DNA of 15,000 nt from Actinidia chinensis (taxonomy: Eukaryota > Streptophyta > Magnoliopsida > Ericales > Actinidiaceae), in NCBI GenBank assembly GCA_009663005.1, contig CM018894.1, positions 4,138,297 to 4,153,296 on the forward strand. The letters are read 5' to 3'. The notes beneath the pieces are model-generated. The model saw only the letters and a program-made list of their open reading frames with translations. It was not told the DNA's origin and searched no databases. The translations under genes were made by a program, and so were the position numbers. This document shows, in pieces, positions 1 through 8,464 of the stretch. Position 1 is the first letter of the stretch. The number at the start of each line of letters is the position of its first letter.

Positions 1-551
1 CAAATTTGATAAGATCATTTTATATCAATGTATTGACCTATTTTTTTTTCATGAATAATTTATGCGGTGCACATAATTATTACATCTAGGATGGGCTCCA
101 CATCGCCCTCACAACTCGGTTCCCCAAAATCCCATTATTTTTGTTCTTTTAAACATTATTTGATTAAAGATTTAGGAAAACTTTTGTGGAGCAAAGAAAA
201 ATAAAAAAGTCTAAGCCAATGAGTACTCCTACTTTTCTTCTGCTGTTTAATTTTCTTCCACTAAATCATATATCCAAACACAACCTTAACCTTGACCTAC
301 AAAAAATATTTGACATCGCAAAGAAATTAAGGTTCTGGCATGACCATTATGTATCTTCGTACATGCTATATGTATTATACACAGGTTATGAATTAGTGGA
401 GGGCCCCATAATTGTATCACTCAAATCTTCACCCTGTGACGTTAGGCTTGTTTTGATGGAAAAGCATCACTTAACTTCCAATCTTTCTTTAGTGAGTCAT
501 TATAATTTTTGCTTTCTTTCTCTTTTTCTTTTAGGACCCCTTTTTTCCTGC
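1..551. other. AT-rich intergenic DNA, no gene seen
   Basis: This is low-complexity AT-rich sequence. The 131-codon open frame at 186-581 has no recognisable domain, has composition typical of translated AT-rich DNA, and runs into the transposon that starts at 552, so I do not call it a gene. A short imperfect hairpin lies at 54-81: the arms 54-64 and 72-81 differ by one extra T. The last 8 bases (544-551, TTTCCTGC) form the left copy of the probable target duplication of the next element. Confidence 0.6.
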
Positions 552-574
552 CATAGTTATCAGAACCGAATCGG
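552..574 (+). repeat. Left terminal inverted repeat of the hAT-like element
   Basis: It begins CATAGTTAT, then has three variable bases, then AACCGAATCGG. The reverse complement of 3983-4010 begins CATAGTTAT, three variable bases, AACCGAACCG. More AACCG/GGTTCA motifs follow to about 620, as expected for transposase-binding subterminal repeats. Confidence 0.75.
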
Positions 575-1205
575 TGATTGAACCGATTAAGGTACCGATT
601 CAATGGTTCATTGGGGGGGGGTTTTTTTTTCCAAAAAATTTTTTTTCAACGTGGTTCAACCGTTCAAGCGTTATATAATAAACAAATAATAAAAATATTT
701 TTAATAAAAATAAATCATTAAAAAATTATAAAGGGATAAAAGTACTCTTTTTTGTACCTATAAATTCAACATAACTACAATAATACATACATATAAAAGA
801 AAGTACAATATAAATTATAAAAATATTAAAATAAGTTCTTTTCTCCAATTTAATTTTTTAAACTATTTACTATTGGTATTTTTATATTAAAAGAAAAACA
901 TAAAATTTTATCAATAATGTTCATTATTAAGATAATAATGTGCATTTTGTGTTTGCCTTCATTTTTTTTATTTTTTCTTCCTATACTTTTTTATTTTTTA
1001 TCTTTATTATTTTTTATTTTTAACATTAGGATTAATTTTTGATAATAATGTATCTCGATATATCTAATTATAATAACACACCAAGTCTTTAAAGATAGTG
1101 ATTTGTAATATTTTTTTTTATTGCACTCAAGTTTTTATTTTTATATGAAATAACGGTTAAAAAAATTTACTAGATAAATAAAATAACCCAAATCAAAACC
1201 AAAAA
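575..1205. other. Left interior of the hAT-like element, no gene
   Basis: This interior is AT-rich (about 80% A+T by eye) and non-coding. Near its start (612-650) is an abrupt run of homopolymers (G, then T, A and T again), an unusual texture that may be a sequencing or assembly artefact. The last five bases, AAAAA at 1201-1205, match the A run after the nested LTR element and serve as its probable target duplication. Confidence 0.55.
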
Positions 1206-2363
1206 TGGTGACGACCCCGCTCTCCTGGCCGTTAATTAATTCCCTAAATTCGTCGTATTTTTCCTCAATACAAATCAAAGCACTTTTTTTCCTACCATAT
1301 TCATAGTCTCCAAATATTTATGAATACAAACAAACAAGATCAAAAATCTTCAAGCTTTCACCGACCATCTCGTACTATCCAACTCTCCGTCCTCCTGAAA
1401 ATCATTTTAAAAACAAGGGAATTATACAATACGACGGGAATATACTCCAACTAATCAATAAAGGGCTCAAACAACAATGTCAAGTAGCAACAACGAATCA
1501 TATTTCAATCAAAAAAAAAACCGCATACAGGTCTTTTCCTGATCATTACTTTAGTGACCGGCCTCATCCACGCTCCTAGCTCTCAGTCTTTTTCCCGGTC
1601 TATATGGAATTATTGGCGGATTCCACTAGTTACATGTATCATTTCCATTCCATGCATTTATCCATCAAATAATAAAATCATACATATCATGAATGCCAAC
1701 AAAATACCATGGATTTCACGATAGCACACATGCTCAAGAGGAATACAAAATCAAGATATTTAAGAAAAAACTCCGGAGTTTAGAAAGCATAGGTATACCT
1801 CCTGCTTACCCTCAATTGAAATTAACATCATTATATATGAAGATCTGGCCCCATGATCATCATACTAAATTTCACTTGATCCGACATCACCCACCCGTGA
1901 TCTTACACCCATGTCCTTTCAGTATCAAAGACGAACCACCCAAATAATTTCTCCCATCTCCTCATTCCTTTTCCTTCACATCATTGCTTCCTCTCTATTC
2001 TTTTCTTCTTTCTTTTCCCCCTCCTCTCTGTGCGCTCTCCTCTCTCGCTCTCCTTCTCAGATCTTCTCCCCCTCCTCTTCTCTCCTTAAACTAATGACCT
2101 AACAAACATACTCATTATTTTCTTTTCCTTTATCTTTATTCTTTCTCCTTTTTTCTTTCTTTCTATTTTCTATTCTTTTTTTTTTTTCTATATTTTTTTT
2201 TCTTTAAGGGCCGAAGATAACTCCAACTAACTAAAAAATGCACTTTAAAACCCTCATCTTTCATAATTATTTATTTATTTACCCTTAATATCTTCTTTAA
2301 TTTTAATCCAAAAGTTATAAATCTTCAATTATAACCCAAAACATCTAAATCTGAGTTATTACA
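1206..2363 (-). repeat. 3' LTR of the short-interior element
   Basis: It aligns over its whole length with 2558-3728. Shared landmarks include TTCGTCGTA, ATCATACATATCATGA, CCATGGATTTCA, AAACTCCGGAGTTT, GTATACCTCCTGCTTACC and a long CT-rich block (1965-2095). Its outer end (TGGTGACGACCCC) is corrupted relative to the other copy (TGTGAGACCCGAC). Many differences between copies are one-base insertions and deletions. The short open frames at 1693-1947 and 1911-2102 are not genes. Confidence 0.82.
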
Positions 2364-2377
2364 TCTTCCCTTCTTAA
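2364..2377 (-). other. Polypurine tract of the short-interior element
   Basis: The minus-strand sequence AAGAAGGGAAGA ends directly at the LTR start TGTAATAACTCAG. The bases just upstream on that strand (2378-2394) read TTTCGTGACGAAAATTT, which resembles the tail of chromovirus-type gypsy elements, where the end of pol lies a few bases before the PPT. Confidence 0.7.
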
Positions 2378-2541
2378 AAAAATTTTCGTCACGAAATTTA
2401 AAAATCTTATTTTGTCACTAATCAAAATACCACGCTTCCACTGCGCACTCTGATAACCAAATTTGTATCTCCCACACAGTCTCATCATATACGATCTAAC
2501 AGCTAAACCCTCACCACACGCCCATTAAAGACCTAAATCCT

Positions 2542-2555
2542 AGCTTTGGATACCA
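2542..2555 (-). other. Probable tRNA-Met primer-binding site
   Basis: The minus strand reads TGGTATCCAAAGCTA beginning two bases inside the LTR end CACA. Plant LTR elements primed by initiator tRNA-Met carry TGGTATCAGAGC at this place, so the match is good for the first seven bases and then degraded. Confidence 0.6.
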
Positions 2556-2557
2556 TT

Positions 2558-3728
2558 TGTGAGACCCGACTCCTCCGGGCCGTATTAATTACCTTAATTC
2601 GTCGTATTTTTTTCCTCAAATACAATCATAGCACTATTTTTTTTTTTTTTTTTCCCTCAAATATTCAATAGTCTCCAAATATTTTACTTAATCAAAAAGA
2701 TCAAAAATCTTCAACTGTCAAGTCTTCAATTCAACTCGACCCATCTTGTACTTCCGAACTCTCACGTCCTCCTTAAACAATCATTTTAACAGGGAAGTAT
2801 ACAATACGACGGAATTGCTCAACGATCAATAATGGCTCAACAACAAATGTCAGGTAGCACAACAATCAATATTTCATCAAAAACCTCTACAGGTCTTCCT
2901 GATACTTACTAGTGACCCGCTCAATCCACACGTCTCCCAGCTCTCGCTTTTTCCCGGTCCATAGTGGAACTATTGCGGATCCTCCGTACATGTATCATTC
3001 CATTCCATCATTTATCCATCAAGAATCAAATCATACATATCATGATGCCAACAAAATCCCATGGATTTCAACAGATAGCACACATGCTCAAAGATGAATA
3101 CAAATCAGATATTTTCGAAAAAAACTCCGGAGTTTTTAGAAAGCATATGTATACCTCCTGCTTACCTCAAATTTGAAATACACCATTAGATATGAGATCT
3201 GGGCTCACCCATGATCTCCTACTAAAAATTCACTTTGCCCTCCGATATCATCCCACCGTTGATCTATCACCCATGTCTTTTCATTATCAAAGACGAACCA
3301 CACCAAATAATTTCTCCCATCTCTCATTCCTTTCTTCACCATCAGTGCTCTCTCTCTCTTTCTTTTCTTTCTTTCTTCCCCTCCTCTCTGTGCGCTCTCT
3401 CTCTCTCTTTCTCATACTCTTCTCCCCCTCTCTTCTCTCCTTAACTAAATGACCGAACAAAACATAATCAATTATTGTTCTTTCCTTTATCTTATTCGTT
3501 CTCTCCTTTTTTTTTCTTTCTTTTCTATTTTCTATTCTTTTTTCTAATATGTTTTTTTCTTTATGGCCGAAAGATAAACTCCCTAACTAAAAAATGCACT
3601 TTTAACCAACCACCTCCTTCAGCTTTTACATAATTATTTATATTATTTAAACTTAAATATCTTCTTTATTTTAAATCTCAAAAGTTATAAATCTTGCAAT
3701 TATAACCCAACATAAATCTGAGTTTACA
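2558..3728 (-). repeat. 5' LTR of the short-interior element
   Basis: On the plus strand it starts TGTGAGACCCGAC and ends CTGAGTTTACA. A CT-rich block at 3340-3440 becomes a GA-rich stretch on the sense (minus) strand and resembles the GAGA-type tracts found in plant LTR promoters; that role is inference. A homopolymer T run lies at 2637-2654. The open frames at 2912-3097, 2964-3176, 3192-3452 and 3235-3444 are short, overlapping and non-conserved between the two LTR copies, so they are not genes. Confidence 0.82.
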
Positions 3729-3982
3729 AAAAAACCCAAAAATTAAAAATAAAACCACTAGGCCACTAAATATTTTGTGTTTTTTTTTAAAATATTTGTG
3801 CTTTTTTTTACTTTGTTTTTCAAAAATCGGCCGGTTCACTAAATAACCGGTCGGTTCAATAGTTTGTTCCAAAATAACCCGGCGGTTCTTCCGTTCAATC
3901 TGGTTCATATGCATTTCCGTATTTTTAATTAAACCATCCCGGTTTTAAACTGTCCGGTTCCCGGTTCAACCGGTTGAACCGG
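3729..3982. other. Right interior of the hAT-like element, no gene
   Basis: AT-rich sequence changes at about 3825 to dense CCGGTT/GGTTC subterminal motifs. The minus-strand open frame at 3678-3914 spans the LTR/transposon junction and has no domain, so I reject it as a gene. Confidence 0.6.
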
Positions 3983-4010
3983 CCGGTTCGGTTCGGTTTT
4001 TATAACTATG
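3983..4010 (-). repeat. Right terminal inverted repeat of the hAT-like element
   Basis: It ends TATAACTATG and is preceded by tandem GGTTCGGTTC. The subterminal zone 3825-3982 is packed with CCGGTT and GGTTCA in both orientations, including the short palindrome GGTTCAACCGGTTGAACC. This end is better preserved than the left one. Confidence 0.75.
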
Positions 4011-4493
4011 TTCCCGGCATTAAGAGTACATTAACGATCCTCTTCTTCACATGATCACCTCTCACTTTTTGCTAATTGTTTTTGCTATATTTAAAAAAAA
4101 TAAAATTAGGGTCAGTCCATTATTTACCGAATGAAATATTTTATACTCACATGAGATATGTATCTTATATTTAAGTAGTAGGATGAGACTCATATCTTAT
4201 ATGAGTCTAAAATAATTTATTCGATAATTTGTAAAGTGCCTTGTGTCACAGGCTTAACTCTTTGTTGGGCTTGTAACACTTGTGATCATTGTATATAAAA
4301 TTAAAATTTGGGACAAAAACATCAAAAGGAAAGAGGAAGGAAAAAATTGAACTAATGAAGTTAACTATTCTTCTAATGTTTGGTTGCATTGAAAAAATAA
4401 ATAGAAATTTGCCAAAAATCTATTTTCTAATTGTCTATATATGTAATTTAATTTTCATTTTGCTATAAAAATTCGATTTTCGAATATAGCATT
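4011..4493. other. AT-rich intergenic DNA with one foldback
   Basis: There is no coding region. The first 8 bases are the right copy of the hAT-like target duplication. The only structured part is the foldback at 4126-4225. Base composition shifts from AT-rich to more balanced near 4500-4560, which helped place the left edge of the big retrotransposon. Confidence 0.55.
4126..4225. repeat. Small imperfect foldback, possibly a MITE remnant
   Basis: Arm 4126-4160 pairs with arm 4191-4225 at 29 of 35 positions by my hand alignment. Inside the right arm is a separate perfect 10-bp palindrome (4186-4195 with 4199-4208, loop CTT). No flanking target duplication was obvious. The size and AT content fit a short Tourist- or Stowaway-like MITE, but no diagnostic termini were recognised. 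Confidence 0.5.
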
Positions 4494-5703
4494 TGTTGTG
4501 GTAGAAATCTGGGATGAGCAACCAACAATCAAAATTGCTCTTTAAATTCGGTATTTGACTTCGGCGACCTGCGCAAGAAAATAACCGTTATCGGCCGGGG
4601 TGAGGTCGCTACAATCCCCTCTGGCGTGGAGATTGGACCGAGATAAACAAGGTAGACAGAGTAAAGCCAGAAATTATAGCACAAAGAGAGAGAGAGCGCA
4701 ATTACCCCTTTATGGTGGAGGGTAAGTGGCCTTTCATAGATGGAGAATGAAGAGTCGTGCGAGAAGATCACAGCGAATCCTCGGGCTGCCAAGTATGGAA
4801 GCCGTGTTTTATAGAATTTCGGAGTAACAGGAGGAGAATGCCAAATGGAGATAGCACTGCGAATGTACGAGACATGATGGAGATGGAGTATCAAGGTCAT
4901 CTCATCTTGTGATTGACAGGCGAGGTGGAAATTGGCGGCGAGCTTACTGAGTCAGAGTGAAATTGGCGATTAGCGATGTGAGAACCAGTGGGAGGTGGAG
5001 TCTCATGTTCATCTCATTCTTAAGGTCAAGGGCGAGATGAACCACCTTGGCTAAGAGTGATGTGAGATCTGAGGAGAGACGAGGACATTTAGGGAACTTA
5101 GATGAATTCAGTGGCGATCAAGAGAGATGTTGGCAATATAGTCTTCTTAGGCGACGTGCCTATTTCAGATCATCAGCAGGTGGGAATTTTACCCCTCATC
5201 AGTTGCTTCCTTACTCAATATGCCGACGTGAAACACTTGGCATCATTGAGTAATGAATCAGGGAGTGCAATTAGGTGGCGTAAGTATGCAATGATGGTGT
5301 GTCCTTATTAATTGACACATAGAGGTGCATTGACGACAGAGTTACTTTTGACATGCAAACGGTAGTTATGATCTCGGAATTCGAAGCGTCGTGTGATCCT
5401 AACCGTTGAAGCGAATCAGATCTTAGCCCTTGGCTCTCTCTATGTATAGGGGGCTCCCCCATATCTTTGTGTCCTTCTATTGATTTTGCTGTTGAACTGT
5501 TGCTCCTGCTCCGACGTGCACCTCGCCTTTGTTACCTCTCCTTCGCTAAAATCATTCAATAAGTGTCGATCACCTAGCCTTAGGTTGAACCCTTAGTTTA
5601 TGTCTAACACCGTAGAGGTAGAAGACTTAAAAAATACACTCCCATCTTGGATCTCTGATCATTTAGGAAAAATATCCTACATGACAGCTGAGTTCACCCA
5701 ACA
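4494..5703 (-). repeat. Probable 3' LTR region of the Tat element, ends uncertain
   Basis: By position, the 3' LTR must lie left of the antisense gene. For the outer end I prefer 4494 (plus TGTTGTGG); a second option is TGAGCAACC near 4515. The best inner end is 5703, where the minus strand reads AGGAGAGGAAGGA then TGTTGGG, an excellent polypurine tract plus LTR start. That choice places the first 35 codons of the antisense gene inside the LTR. An inner end nearer 5520-5590 cannot be excluded. The minus-strand open frame at 4529-4900 and the plus frames near 5047-5311 have no domain and are not called. GGCGA motifs recur here (for example 4563, 4963, 5151). Confidence 0.4.
5441..5450 (+). promoter_or_regulatory. 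Candidate TATA box for the antisense gene
   Basis: TATGTATAGG follows a CTCTCTC tract and precedes a C-rich leader, about 150 bp before the ATG at 5600, a usual plant promoter layout. The core TATGTATA reads TATACATA on the other strand, so it could also serve minus-strand transcription of the retrotransposon. It is called by eye only. Confidence 0.4.
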
Positions 5704-5839
5704 TCCTTCCTCTCCTAAAGAGGATACTTCTGATAATGAGGGAAATCCCTTGGTAGACACTCGACCTCCGCCTGAGAAGGAAACAAACACCATGATTTAG
5801 GGCAAGCTGGATTGCCTTAGAGAGTCATGTTCCTTCCCA

Positions 5840-6302
5840 TCCGGGATCAAGATCAAGCTTCCCAAGGCAGATGAGACCATTGCGTCTACTCGCCCTGGCG
5901 AGGTGGCCTTTTATGAGGCTACCTTTCAAGCCAGTTTGTGTCTTCCCATCCATTCCATAATTAGGAGGATTCTGGCGTACTAAAACATTTGCCCATCTCA
6001 GCTAGCCCCCAATGCTTGGTGAAGTGTTGTCGGCACAGTGGTGCTATGGCGATTTCATAAGTTCGTCGTTTCCCTTAACGAATTTAGGAACTTGTTCGGC
6101 CTCTTCAAGAATTCGAAGCTAGACTCTGGATGGCTCTACTTCAAGGCAAGGCCAAAGAAGACCTTGCTCGGGGGGTACCCCAGTAATGTCAAGGGGTAAA
6201 AGAAGAAATTCTTCTTCATCTCTTGAGACAACTGAGAGTTGTCCCTAGGGATATCCGTGGATGCGGGGGTTCCAAGTGTCCCGAGGTCATGGAGCACCCC
6301 AG
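5840..6302 (+). other. PF04195-like domain segment of exon 1
   Basis: The frame set by the ATG at 5600 reads LPKADETIAS, GEVAFYEATFQASLCLPIHS, LAPNAW, SVVGTVVLWRFHKF, GWLYFKARPKKTLLGG and VPRSWSTPG. The spacing and words match plant proteins labelled 'putative gypsy type transposon'. Stops fall where the family has Y, R or W: TAC-TAA (5981), W-TGA (6020, probably CGA) and TGA twice in the phrase S?DN?EL (6224 and 6233, probably TGG). The donor site AG/GTCAGT follows at 6303. Confidence 0.75.
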
Positions 6303-6661
6303 GTCAGTCTTCGTTTAATAAGTCATCCTTCAATTATCAAGTGTAGCTCCTCTTCCCTAACTAAGAATTGCTCTTCATTTTCAAGTAAGCACTTCAATAA
6401 GCTGCTTGTCCTGACTGAGATCAAACAACAATAGTTTGACTTGATCTCAAACTCACTAGAGCGTGGATAGTTATATTCAATCAAGGAAGTCCTTAGCTCT
6501 ATGTCCTTCCTCAAGAGCTTTGCCCTTGACTCCAGACAAATGGCGTCCAGTGGCAGGGATAGTGCCGTGGACAAACCGGTTGGCGGTGCAACTCGTCTGG
6601 TGGCGGGCGAGGGATGGATCCCACCATTCACGAGGCGAAATTTTGAGATGGGCGATGGAAA

Positions 6662-6666
6662 ATACA
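6662..6666. repeat. Target-site duplication of the solo LTR, left copy
   Basis: ATACA is identical to 8585-8589. It abuts GTCACGCCCC, the outer end of the LTR. Confidence 0.7.
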
Positions 6667-7815
6667 GTCACGCCCCACAATCCGGCATCTGAGATCCGTG
6701 GGCGCGTTTGATGGCAGACGGCTAGCAGCCAAGGCCAACTTACCTTAAACAGGTGTGAATTCTCATTCAAAATGCCATAATATTTTCTTTTTGCGGAAAA
6801 ACGGTCATAATGAATAACAAAGCGTCACGTCCAATAACGTATATACAGAGCTTGTGTCTAAATTTTAACTTTGCATAACATTTCCAAGCTAACTTTAATT
6901 TACACATAATCTTCAAGACATAAATCGGGTCTAGCCCACAAAATATACAAAAGCCATTGGGCTATCAAAATACAATTTGTGCTCAAACCTCGTCCTATGG
7001 TTCTTCCTTTGGTTTCCTGAAAAGATTTTCGAAAACGTAAGCTACGAACTTGTGAATAACAACAGATTCATGAACGTAAAATTATCATGGATATAAATTT
7101 CATATTCATACTTACATCATACCTGTGAAACAAGTGAGCGAACATAGCTTTCTTGAAACCTTAGTCGTAAAACTTGATCTTGCTAAATATAGTATCACTT
7201 GTTTTCCATAAACATACTAATATATAGTGAAAAAGGTAACAACTCGGATTACATATAATAACATTAAACATGGGACCATATAGATCGGTGACTCTTTAGG
7301 CCGAGATTATTTCACGTCCCTCATTTACTTCTAGGACCATTAGGGGAGATTAAGGTCCCACCACGGGGGACCCCAGGTACATGAATACCTTGAACATATA
7401 CGGTTTCGTTTGGAAGCAAACATCCATGGGTTTTTTTTTTCGTGACACAGTAGCATATTCAACTTGAAGACAGACCATTATAATTGAGAACATAACTTTA
7501 ATGCATTGAAAACATGAAAAACCCTGAAATATACAATAATATGTGTGGAAAACATTTCGAAATACATAATTTTATTCATGGCATCGTGTTATCACCTGGA
7601 TTCTATAACTAGGACTTTAAACGTCGTGGTCTTATATATAAAGACATAGGGATCGTTTCATTTACGATGATCAACCAATATGATAAGAAAAACTTGAAAC
7701 TTAATAGAAAAACTTCTAATTTCCTACCAGGTATATCCATTTAAAACTTTTTATGCACTAGGATACTCTAAGATGGTGCAGAGACACAATTCCATCCCAA
7801 TTTAAGCCTCAAATG

Positions 7816-7920
7816 CCGTTCGAACACAGGGAAAACGTTTGAAAGCAACCGTTCGAACCCTTACCAAAACGTTCAAACCAAAGTCGAACCCTTCCTAACT
7901 CGAACAAAACGTTTGAACCC
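7816..7920. repeat. GTTCGAAC palindrome cluster 1 in the solo LTR
   Basis: GTTCGAAC occurs at 7818 and 7851. Near variants (CGTTTGAA, CGTTCAAA, GTCGAACCC, CTCGAAC, CGTTTGAACCC) occur at about 7836, 7870, 7883, 7900 and 7910. A second cluster lies at 8401-8464. The motif is self-complementary. Confidence 0.6.
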
Positions 7921-8110
7921 TTTTCTGTGAACTACCAGCTTCTTCTTCCTCTTACACCAAAATCAACTTAAACTTTCTATTTCTTTCAAGGCTTCTAGGA
8001 TATCAAATTAAAACTCAAAGGGACAAACAATAACTTAGATTCAAGTCTTACATTAACCCTAGTCATGGTAGATTAGAATTAACTCAAAACAAAACCCTAT
8101 AAACTATACA

Positions 8111-8128
8111 TACACATATATATAATGG
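8111..8128 (-). promoter_or_regulatory. Candidate TATA box of the solo LTR
   Basis: The minus strand reads CCATTATATATATGTG, a strong TATA match about 460 bp from the LTR start, with a GA-rich block (the CT tract at 8206-8262 on plus) just upstream on that strand. A second weaker candidate, CCTTTATATGAG, lies at about 8482-8494. Confidence 0.4.
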
Positions 8129-8205
8129 TTTGAGTTTATACTCTCCTTAAGCTTCTCAAGCTCACAATGGCTTTATTTTTGATTGAATGAGCTTCATAAG
8201 CTTTC

Positions 8206-8281
8206 TCTCCTTCTTTCTTCTCTTCTCTTCTTTCCTCCTTTCTCCCTCTCTCTCTCTCTCTCTGGGTGTGTGTGTTGGTGG
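8206..8281 (+). repeat. Compound CT / GT microsatellite
   Basis: An impure pyrimidine tract becomes pure TC repeats (about 8246-8262), followed by GGGTGTGTGTGTTGGTGGG. It lies inside the solo LTR. The minus-strand open frame over it, with a repeated Arg-Glu tract, is simply translated GA repeat. Confidence 0.8.
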
Positions 8282-8400
8282 GTATAGATTTGGTAAAGTA
8301 GGAGAGAGTGGTGTGTATTGGGGATATGGAAAATCATCCGTGTAGTGCACCCCTTTTTAATTTCCGTGATCCCTTTTTATTTTTTTACTTTCTGCTGTTA

Positions 8401-8464
8401 CGTTCGAAACCATTAGTACCGTTCGAACTCAACCGTCCGAACGAAAATTCCTATCGTTCGAACG
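8401..8464. repeat. GTTCGAAC palindrome cluster 2 in the solo LTR
   Basis: Copies at 8401 (CGTTCGAAAC), 8421 (GTTCGAAC), about 8435 (GTCCGAACG) and 8455 (CGTTCGAACG, a perfect 10-bp palindrome) lie within 64 bp, close to the transcription-start side of the LTR. Confidence 0.6.

Larger units (their letters stand above)
2364..2557 (-). other. 194-bp interior of the short-interior LTR element
   Basis: No open frame of note is present. What remains is a 5' leader next to the primer-binding site and a 3' end next to the purine tract, as if everything between them had been lost. A second tRNA-Met-like match, TGGTTATCAGAGTGC on the minus strand, lies at about 2444-2459, some 100 bp further inside than the adjacent primer-binding site. 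Confidence 0.65.
1206..3728 (-). mobile_element. Non-autonomous LTR retroelement with very short interior, minus strand
   Basis: Two direct repeats of about 1.16 kb (1206-2363 and 2558-3728) enclose only 194 bp. On the minus strand the better preserved LTR starts TGTAA(T)A(A)CTCAG and ends GGGTCTCACA, so it has TG...CA ends. A tRNA-Met-like primer-binding site lies directly inside the 5' LTR and a purine tract directly before the 3' LTR. The A run on both sides (1201-1205 and 3729-3733) fits a 5-bp target duplication, although poly-A is weak evidence. There is no gag or pol, so the element depended on a partner. It resembles TRIM and LARD elements but fits neither definition: the LTRs are long for a TRIM and the interior is far too short for a LARD. 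The PPT context suggests a Ty3/gypsy chromovirus parent (inference). Confidence 0.8.
552..4010. mobile_element. Non-autonomous hAT-like DNA transposon, split by an LTR element
   Basis: The left end begins CATAGTTAT and the right end finishes ATAACTATG, a perfect 9-bp inverted match, followed inward on both sides by AACCGAA and CCGGTT/AACCGG-rich subterminal sequence. The flanks TTTCCTGC (544-551) and TTCCCGGC (4011-4018) agree at 6 of 8 positions, consistent with a decayed 8-bp duplication as made by hAT transposases. Once the nested LTR element (1206-3728) is removed, the original element was about 0.94 kb with no coding capacity, so it must have been moved in trans. Assignment to hAT rests on the duplication length and the subterminal motif style only. 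Another TIR superfamily is possible. Confidence 0.7.

Noticed and set aside
186..581. 131-codon plus-strand open frame
   Set aside because: No domain, composition of translated AT-rich DNA, and it runs across the left end of the hAT-like element.
1693..2102. Overlapping short plus-strand open frames in the left LTR
   Set aside because: They are not preserved as reading frames in the other LTR copy and lie in CT-rich non-coding sequence.
2912..3452. Four overlapping plus-strand open frames in the right LTR
   Set aside because: Short, mutually overlapping, and broken by indels in the paired LTR; the sense strand of the element is minus.
3678..3914. 78-codon minus-strand open frame, Lys-rich
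   Set aside because: It crosses the LTR/transposon boundary at 3728 and is AT-rich with no domain.
4529..4900. 123-codon minus-strand open frame in the probable 3' LTR
   Set aside because: It is the longest frame in that region but has no recognisable domain; LTRs often hold chance frames. It could be revisited if conserved between family LTRs.
5047..5462. Short plus and minus open frames before the antisense gene
   Set aside because: They overlap each other and the promoter/leader region; no domain seen.
6323..6770. Four overlapping open frames of 63-102 codons on both strands
   Set aside because: They fall in intron 1 and cross the solo LTR boundary at 6667; no family recognised on either strand.
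6754..6774. Alternative outer ends for the solo LTR (TG at 6754 or 6773)
   Set aside because: Their flanks do not match ATACA on the other side, whereas the end at 6667 gives a perfect 5-bp duplication and a typical GGGGCGTGAC terminus.
8240..8275. CT/GT repeat as a CRISPR-like or regulatory array
   Set aside because: Simple microsatellite without spacers, and a plant nuclear context.
8162..8350. Minus-strand open frame with an Arg-Glu tract
   Set aside because: It is translated CT/GT microsatellite.
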